Below are positions 1 through 64,000 of a DNA stretch of 64,000 bases, one piece after another. The position numbers were made by a program, and so were the translations under genes. Each line of letters starts with the position of its first letter. Positions within the stretch are counted from its first letter, which is position 1. This DNA is from Talpa occidentalis (lineage: Eukaryota > Chordata > Mammalia > Eulipotyphla > Talpidae), in assembly GCF_014898055.3 (NCBI RefSeq), contig NW_023603184.1:32363359-32427358 (forward strand), given 5' to 3'. The notes below the pieces were generated by a model. That model had not been told where the DNA came from, did no database searches, and saw only the letters and a list, made by a program, of their open reading frames with translations.

Positions 1-57855
<57,855 letters not shown>

Positions 57856-58160
57856 GGCGGTGTGGGCTGGGGCTCGGCTGCGCCTGGCTCCACGCGCCTG
57901 CGGTGCCTCTGTGCCTGGCAGCTCCGCGGCCCGGCCGTCAGGCCCCCGCCCCCGCCCCTGCGGGCCCCGCCCCGCCCCGCCAGCGCTCCCGCCACCCCCT
58001 TCCTCCCTGCCCCCCACCCCTGCTCCTCTACCTGCGGGGCGGGTGCCTGCAGTCCGACCTGCTCGTGTTGGGGTGCGCTGTGCCCGCGTCCCGCTGCGCG
58101 CGTGCGCTGGTGAAGAGGGGCAGGCGGACTGCGCGGTGGGTGCGCTGGGGTCTGGGAGGC
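57856..58160 (-). promoter_or_regulatory. ABCC8: ABCC8 promoter and 5' UTR region, CpG island
   Basis: The DNA directly upstream of the start codon is GC-rich with many CpGs. It contains clustered Sp1-type GC boxes (CCCCGCCCC class) at about 57944-57959 and 57965-57981. I see no TATA box. Known ABCC8 promoters are TATA-less and Sp1-dependent, which fits. CpG density extends into exon 1 and the first 200 bases of intron 1, down to about 57500. The transcription start cannot be placed from sequence alone. Confidence 0.75.
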
Positions 58161-59474
58161 AGGAGGGGGCTCGTGGGGGTCCGGAGTGGGGGTGCTCGGG
58201 GTCTTCAGTGTGAGCTCACTGGCCCCGGGGCTGAGATGTGAGCTCTCTTGGGTCTGGTGCCCGGGGATGTAGTTAGAGCGGAGCAAATCCCACTCCACGT
58301 GGATACGAAAAGCAGTGAAGAACTTCAGCTTTGGGCACGGTGGAGCCCTTGGTGTGTTTGCAAAAGTGGTCCCAGGCGCCGGGCATGGCTGGATGCTTTC
58401 CCTCCTTACCCATCGCTTTCACTATTTAGGATCGCCCAACAATCCTGTCAATTACAGAGCACAATTTCTCCCATTTTTCGGATGAGGAAATTGAGGACAG
58501 TCAATCTGTTAAGACTGACCCAAGTGGTCTCACTGGGGTCAGTGAGGGAAGCATTATTTGAATTCGGTTCCTCATCTCTCCACCCCTAATGACAGCCCCC
58601 CACCCCCTCTCCAATCTCCCTCAGGCAGGCTTCCATAACGGTGCAATCTCAGGGTGACTGGCTGGTGAGTGGATAGGGTGAGTCCTGGTGCAAGCCTGGA
58701 AAGCAGGTACTTGTGGAACTGTATCCAGCAAAAGTAATGGGAGGCAGCCAGGCGGGGTGGAGGCACACCCTAGGCTGTATTCTTTACCAGACATAGGCTT
58801 AAGGAGTTCAAGGACCTGGTGAAATTGTAAAGAAAAATGCCAGGCATTGCTACTCTTCTAGTGAGAATAGACTCAGATCGATGGCCAAAAAAATTTATAT
58901 ACTATGAAGAAAGAAGACAACATGGAATTTGGGGTTAGATTTTAGAAGAATTTCTTGAGTTATGGTAAAAGAGTATAAATGCATATGTTTGGGGGAGGTT
59001 GAGCAGGGGACATCAAGATTTCCTCATCTCCTTTCCCTGCGAGCTTCAAGGAGCTTGAGACTATTCAAAACCTTTATAGGACACTGTTAAGCACCTCAGC
59101 TCTGCCTCAGGCCCTGGGAGAGACTAGGGCAGTAACAGGTACCAGGATGGCGGGCTCATGATTTTTGGGTAAACAGCTTGGAGTAGGCAAGAGTTTAGGG
59201 TGTGGTGGCCTCATGTAATTATTGACTTTCAGAAATCTCTGAAGCTGAAAGGCTTTTCCCACAGCCTCAACCAAAATAGTGAAAACTTGGCAGTGAATTT
59301 CCAGCACCAAGGACAGGAGTTAATTAACCTGGGTGAATACATCTGCTGAAAAAGTGATAGCTGCCAAGTCCATGTAGCCACGCGGGAAAGGCTTAGGAGA
59401 TCACGTCAGTTGAAACAGCAGGTAACACAATTGTTTGTTTTCTATGATTATAGACATATTAAATATGTATGCTT

Positions 59475-60265
59475 ATTTTTAAATTATTTATTTATATATA
59501 TTTTACAACATTGTTCCTCTTTGTACAATGTTTGCTTTCTCTTCTCAGGTGTAGTCCCTGTAAAATTCCCACCACCAATTCACCCGTGCAGTATCACCAA
59601 TGTCCCTTGTGCTCTTCCCTCCCCTGTTTTGATCCCTTTCCTTCCCCCTCCCCTGCAGAGTGTCTCTGATTTATAGTTGCCTGTTAATTTGGGTTTTCAT
59701 TTATTGTTATTTTTTACTGATTCCTTATTTAGTTCCCCTATAGTCCTCCTATAAATGAAGCCATCCGATATTTTTCTTTTTCCTACTGTCTTTCACTGAG
59801 CATAATCCCTTCTAGCTTCATCCATGTTATTGCAAATGGCATGAGCTTATCTTTTTTTTTAAGATTTATTTATTTATACAAGAACGGTGTACAGGCCAGA
59901 TGCGCGGGAGGGTGAGAGGATTCACCAGAGACAGAGCGGGGAGCAGAACAGGCAGACTGACGAAATATACTGCTGAGGGGAGCAGCGAGAGAGACAGGAG
60001 AGGTCTGCCGCGCCATGTGGGACCCTCGAACCAGCACTGCAGAGGCCGCGGACAGCCTCACAGCACCGCGCTCAACCACCTGCGCCACTAGGGGAGGCCT
60101 GAGTTTATCTTTTTTCATTGCTGAATAATATTCTATTTGTGTGCATATATCACATCTTCTTGATCCAGTCATCTATTTTGGGGCATTTGAGTTGTTTCCA
60201 AATCTTACCTATTATAAATAGTGTCGCAGTAAATATAAGAGTGCAGGTATCCTTTTGAGTTAAAA
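59475..60265 (-). mobile_element. Older LINE-1 3' fragment, split by a SINE
   Basis: 59475-59850 and 60100-60265 are diverged homologues of the neighbouring 60441-61138 LINE-1 3' end, with shared CTTCTTGATCCAGTCATCTA and GTTGTTTCCAAATCTTA strings. The SINE at 59851 interrupts it. Confidence 0.85.
59851..60099 (-). repeat. tRNA-derived SINE inside a LINE-1
   Basis: Reverse copy flanked by TGAGCTTATCTTTTTT and TGAGTTTATCTTTTTT (one mismatch). It interrupts an older LINE-1 fragment. Confidence 0.9.
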
Positions 60266-60273
60266 ATATGTGT

Positions 60274-60382
60274 GGGGCCTCCCCTGGTGGCACAGTGGTT
60301 GAGCGCTGGGCTGCGAGGCTGCCCGCAGCCTCTGCAGCGCCAGTTCATTCCCCGCCACCGGCGAGGGTCCCACAAAAAAAAA
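60274..60382 (+). repeat. tRNA-derived SINE, head only, with A tail
   Basis: The tRNA-like head from GGGGCCTCCCC to GGGTCCCAC is followed directly by A(9). About 170 bases of the usual body and tail are absent. Confidence 0.85.
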
Positions 60383-60440
60383 GTGTGTTTGAATGCAAGT
60401 CTGCAGGGGAGGCTCAGAGTTGGAAATGCTTGTTGCTTTA

Positions 60441-61138
60441 TTTTTTTTAATTTAAATTTTATTTTTATATTCCCCATACAATTACAATCCCCTTATTATT
60501 ACCCCAAGCCCTCCTTTCCCCGCCCCCACCCCCCATAGAGTGTCTCTTGTTCATAGTTGTTTGTTGATTTTGATATTTTCTTTCTTATAGTTATTCTTTT
60601 TCCTGGTCCCTTATTTAAGTTTTCTAGATTCCTGCTATAAGTGAGACCATCCGGTATTTTTCTTTTTCTTTCTGGCTTATTTCGCTGAGCATGATCCCTT
60701 CCAGCGCCATCCATGTTGCTGCAAATTGCATGTGTTTATCTTTTTTGAATGCTGAGTAATATTCCATGGTGTATATGCACCACATCTTCTTGATCCAGTC
60801 ATCTATTTTTGGGCATTTGGGTTGTTTCCAAATCTTAGCTATTGTAAAAAGTGCTGCTATAAACATAGGGATGCAGGTGCTCTTTGGAATTGATGTTTCT
60901 GTGTCCTTTGGGTAAATACCTAGGAGTGGAATTGCTGGATCCTATGGAAGCTCTATGTTTAGTAGGTCAAGAAATCTCCACACAGCTCTCCATAGTGGTT
61001 GGACCAGTTTGCACTCCCACCAACAGTGCAGGAGAGTTCCTTTTTCTCCACACCCTCGCCAACATTTGTTGTTGCTAGTTTTTTTAATATGTGCCATTCT
61101 CACTGGTGTGAGATGGTATCTCATTGTAGTTTTGATTT
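60441..61138 (-). mobile_element. 5'-truncated LINE-1, ORF2 C-terminus and 3' UTR
   Basis: Reverse-oriented LINE-1 with poly(A) at the 60441 end. Minus-strand frames encode typical ORF2 C-terminal motifs ([37 protein letters not shown]), now in two frames. It is flanked by a perfect 18-bp target duplication, GAAATGCTTGTTGCTTTA, at 60423-60440 and 61139-61156. Confidence 0.93.
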
Positions 61139-61289
61139 GAAATGCTTGTTGCTTTAGAGTGGTGTGCAAGTATATATTATTCACCATTGCTGTGCTTGTT
61201 TTTGTCATTCTCTTTTTGTAAAAATTATACAACCCAGGGTCAGAGATCTACCATGATATGCCCATAGTCACCTAACAAGATTTTTGTGT

Positions 61290-61559
61290 TTTTTTTTTAA
61301 GATTTATTTATTTTTATACAAGAGCTGGGGTACAGGCCAGAGGTGCAAGAGGGTGAGAGGATTCACCAGAGACAGAGCGGGGAGCAGAACAGGCAGACGA
61401 CTGAAATATGCTGTTGAGGGGAGCAGCGGGCGTGGCAGGAGAGGTCTGCTGCGCCATGTGGGATTCTCACTGCCGGCCAGGAATCGAACCTGCGCCTCAG
61501 AAGCCGCAGACAACTTCACAGTGCTGCAACAACAACCCACTGCGCCACTGGGGAGACCT
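61290..61559 (-). repeat. tRNA-derived SINE
   Basis: Reverse copy flanked by GATTTTTGTGTTTTT at 61279-61293 and 61560-61574; the first overlaps the poly(T). Confidence 0.9.
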
Positions 61560-62895
61560 GATTTTTGTGTTTTTAGTTGCACGTTTTTTCCAGTGTTGCC
61601 ATGTTGGTTTTATAATTACCATATCAGTTTTTCACTTTAGCAGTGCTATTTTTCTTTTTTAGTAAAAAATGTATTTTTATGTATTAATATGTATTTTTAG
61701 AGAGCAACATTCCTACACTGTTTTTCATTTTTCTCATTTGTGAATGGGGGAGATAATAATACACGCACAACAAATGATTAAAATTGGTATAAATGTGTTT
61801 TGCAAGCCAAGAAGATAGGCCAGGCTTCTTCATCCCAGAGGAGCCCACACATGGGATCCCCTCAATCAATGAAAGTTATCTAGTAGTCTTTCCCTCCCAC
61901 TCAGCGTACAGTACCTGACACAACCCACACATTTATCTCTTCTGGGCCATTTGAAATAAACAAAACCCTGTTCAGTCCAAGCTGATCCAAAGATAAAAAG
62001 CCTTGAGGGAGCAGCAACCCGGACTCAGTGTTGGATCTGAGACTGGAGGGAGATGCTGCATTTGCCATCTCTAGGACAAACCTACAGTATGTGAGCCAGT
62101 GAGGGACTGACATTTCCTTACACCTAGTTTTAGAGTGAGGATACCCATCACAGTGCCCCCACATGGGTGCCAGAGTTGTTTTGAAAACTGTGGAGTCAGG
62201 TGCATAAAAAGGCGCGAAATGACTTGAAATGAAGAAATGATCATAATCTTCCCAAGATTATGATCTTGGATACAACCCAAATGTCCATCAGTGACGGGCT
62301 GGATAGAACACACATCCATACTGTGGATTGCTGTGAGACAAGTAAGAGGCTAAAGTAGGTTATACATACTGGCGTGGAAAGATGTCCAAGATGCAGAGCT
62401 GCCTGTGCTGCAGGAAGCGATTTATTTTTTGCAAAAGAAACAGACACAGGCACATGCCTCAGTGGGGCGCTGGGTCCCCGGCTTTCCCACTCCCATAAAG
62501 CCGGGTTAGCTTCAGATATGCAGGGGGGTGATGAGAGGGCAGGCACAACCAAGGGTATTCCTCTTTGAGAATTCTCAGCCATTTTCCCGGCAGAAAGGAA
62601 AACCCGGCATGGATCTCAGGGACATGGATTCCAGCTGGCAAATGATGTGGGTGTGACCTCACGCAGAGCTTCGCCCCTCGGATGTTCAGGCTAAGGACTG
62701 GCTTAGAGTTTCCTAACAGTCTCTTCCAGTTCTCAGGTTGTTCAGGCTCTAGTACTTTGTCTCTATCTGGCTGACCAGTGAACATGAAGAAGGTAGGAGG
62801 GGCATTCAACAGAATGATAATGGTGACATAATAGAGTGGTGTGATTAGCCCTTTCAATAACCCCAATAGCGGTCTGGTTAAAAATAAATGAATTG

Positions 62896-63190
62896 GGGCC
62901 TCCCCGGTGGCGCAGCGGTTGAGTGCTGGGTTGCGAAGCTGCCTGCAGCCTCTGCAGCGCCGGTTCGATACCCGGCTGCTCCCCGGCCACTGGAGGAGGG
63001 TCCCGCATGGCGCGCAGACCTCTCCTGCCGCCCGCTGCTCCCCTCAGCAGTGTACTTCGGTCCTTCTGCCTGCTCTGCTCCCCGCTCTGGCTCTGGTGAA
63101 TTCTCTCGCCCTCCCGCGCTTCTGACTGTACCCAGTGCTTGTATAAATAAATAAAATAAATAAATAAAGATAAATCTTAAAAAAAAAAAA
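62896..63190 (+). repeat. tRNA-derived SINE
   Basis: Full-length copy with intact A and B boxes and a long AAATAAATAAA tail. AAATGAATTG precedes it, and the same motif follows the A tail. Confidence 0.9.
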
Positions 63191-63257
63191 TGAATTGTAG
63201 TATTATCCATAATGTGGACTACTATAGATCAAGTACAGAGAATAAAGATGTACTCTC

Positions 63258-63451
63258 TGGGACCTCCCTGGTGCCACAGGGGTTAAAGTCTCAGCACTAT
63301 CAATTTATATCTAGCCAGTTCAGCCTGAGTTGGATCCCCAGCCAGGGAGCTACCCACATGGCACAGCAGACCTCTCCTGTCTCGCCCAGTGTTCCCCTCA
63401 GCAGTGTGTTTCAGTAGATCTGCCTGTTCTGCTCCCCGCTCTCTGGTGAAT

Positions 63452-63521
<70 letters not shown>

Positions 63522-63588
63522 ACGCCCCTCTGGCCTATACCCCAGTTCTTGTATGCATACATAAATAAAAATAAATCTTTTAAAAAAG
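63258..63588 (+). repeat. tRNA-derived SINE with internal dinucleotide expansion
   Basis: Older subfamily copy (GTTAAAGTCTCAGCACTATC head). Its body is interrupted by a (CT)n(CA)n run at about 63455-63525, before CCCCAGTTCTTGTATGCAT. The tail is AATAAATCTTTT. Confidence 0.88.
63455..63525 (+). repeat. (CT)n(CA)n compound microsatellite within SINE
   Basis: A CT run of about 22 units passes directly into a CA run of about 13 units, inside the SINE at 63258. Confidence 0.95.
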
Positions 63589-64000
63589 AGATGTACCATC
63601 TAGAACTTGGAAAGATCTCTCTTCTTCCCTCCTCCTCTTTCAGGCAGATGACTGTAAAGATGCATGTGAAATGGGTCTGGTGGAAAGTAGATAATTGGTG
63701 TTTGAAATCCATTGGATATTTAGAAGACTGTGGAATCACTAAAAGGAAGAATCGAGTTATAGACAAAATGTCAAAGCTGGAGCCTGGGAGAGAAGTTATT
63801 TCCTTCCCCACGCCCCTCCTCCCCCATCTTACCTTACTCTCAGGAGGAAAGAAGACAGAAAAGTTCTGATGCCCCGCTTCCCTGCCTGCTTCTGCGTGGG
63901 TGGGCAGGGAGAGAATCACCTAGAAGGGAAAAGTAGTATGGACACTGGGGGGGAAATGCACACAGGGGCTATATTGAAGAAAGGCTCCCTTTGCCCAGAA

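Larger units (their letters stand above)
58200..64000. other. Upstream flank, repeat-rich, no gene seen
   Basis: No coding exon is recognisable. 58430-58570 looks like a MIR. 58800-59470 has no recognised repeat or gene. From 59475 to 63600 the DNA is almost all LINE-1 and SINE insertions, listed separately. 61575-62890 and 63600-64000 show no recognised feature. Confidence 0.7.

Noticed and set aside
60624..61232. Open frames resembling reverse transcriptase
   Set aside because: They are the truncated ORF2 of a dead LINE-1, annotated as a mobile element.
58200..64000. Exons of the human neighbour USH1C upstream of ABCC8
   Set aside because: No exon with splice sites and matching protein was recognised; that gene is expected farther upstream.

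Overview
The window is mammalian nuclear DNA. It holds the 5' two thirds of one gene, ABCC8, which encodes the sulfonylurea receptor SUR1, the regulatory subunit of the pancreatic and neuronal KATP channel. The gene runs on the minus strand. The start codon is at 57855, inside a CpG-rich promoter region. Twenty-three complete coding exons and the first 15 bases of exon 24 follow toward position 1, for about 946 codons. All 23 complete exons keep the reading frame and use GT-AG splice sites. They encode TMD0 (exons 1-4), the L0 linker (exons 5-6), TMD1 (exons 6-13) and NBD1 (exons 14-23) with Walker A, Q-loop, LSGGQ, Walker B and H-loop. TMD2, NBD2 and the rest of the gene lie beyond the window. 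No second protein-coding gene is visible.

Layout: 58.2-64 kb is upstream flank packed with LINE-1 and tRNA-derived SINE insertions. 57.5-58.2 kb is the GC-rich promoter, exon 1 and start of intron 1. 1-57.7 kb is exons and introns. The largest introns are intron 10 (9.3 kb), intron 6 (6.1 kb), intron 16 (5.9 kb), intron 3 (5.3 kb) and intron 2 (4.4 kb).

Host: at least fourteen copies of one tRNA-derived SINE carry A and B boxes and an AATAAA...TCTTT tail (a T+ SINE). The family is not primate, rodent, ruminant, carnivore or horse. I recall it as closest to the Rhin-1-type SINE of rhinolophoid bats, so a laurasiatherian and probably a bat is my best guess (moderate to low confidence). Ancient MIR, L2, L1M and Tigger-like fragments are typical of any placental mammal.

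Most interesting observations: (1) the arginine-based ER-retention motif of SUR1 (RKR, residues 648-650) reads Arg-Lys-His here. (2) A direct duplication of about 320 bp, about 96% identical, has placed a copy of the 3' end of intron 20, including the exon 21 acceptor and seven exon bases, into intron 22. (3) A 33-nt copy of the 5' end of U2 snRNA in intron 2 is flanked by perfect 13-bp target duplications and has no poly(A). (4) Two SINEs inserted at the same site leave three copies of the target. (5) Exon 17 has a tandem CAGCAG acceptor matching the known Ser-insertion isoforms.
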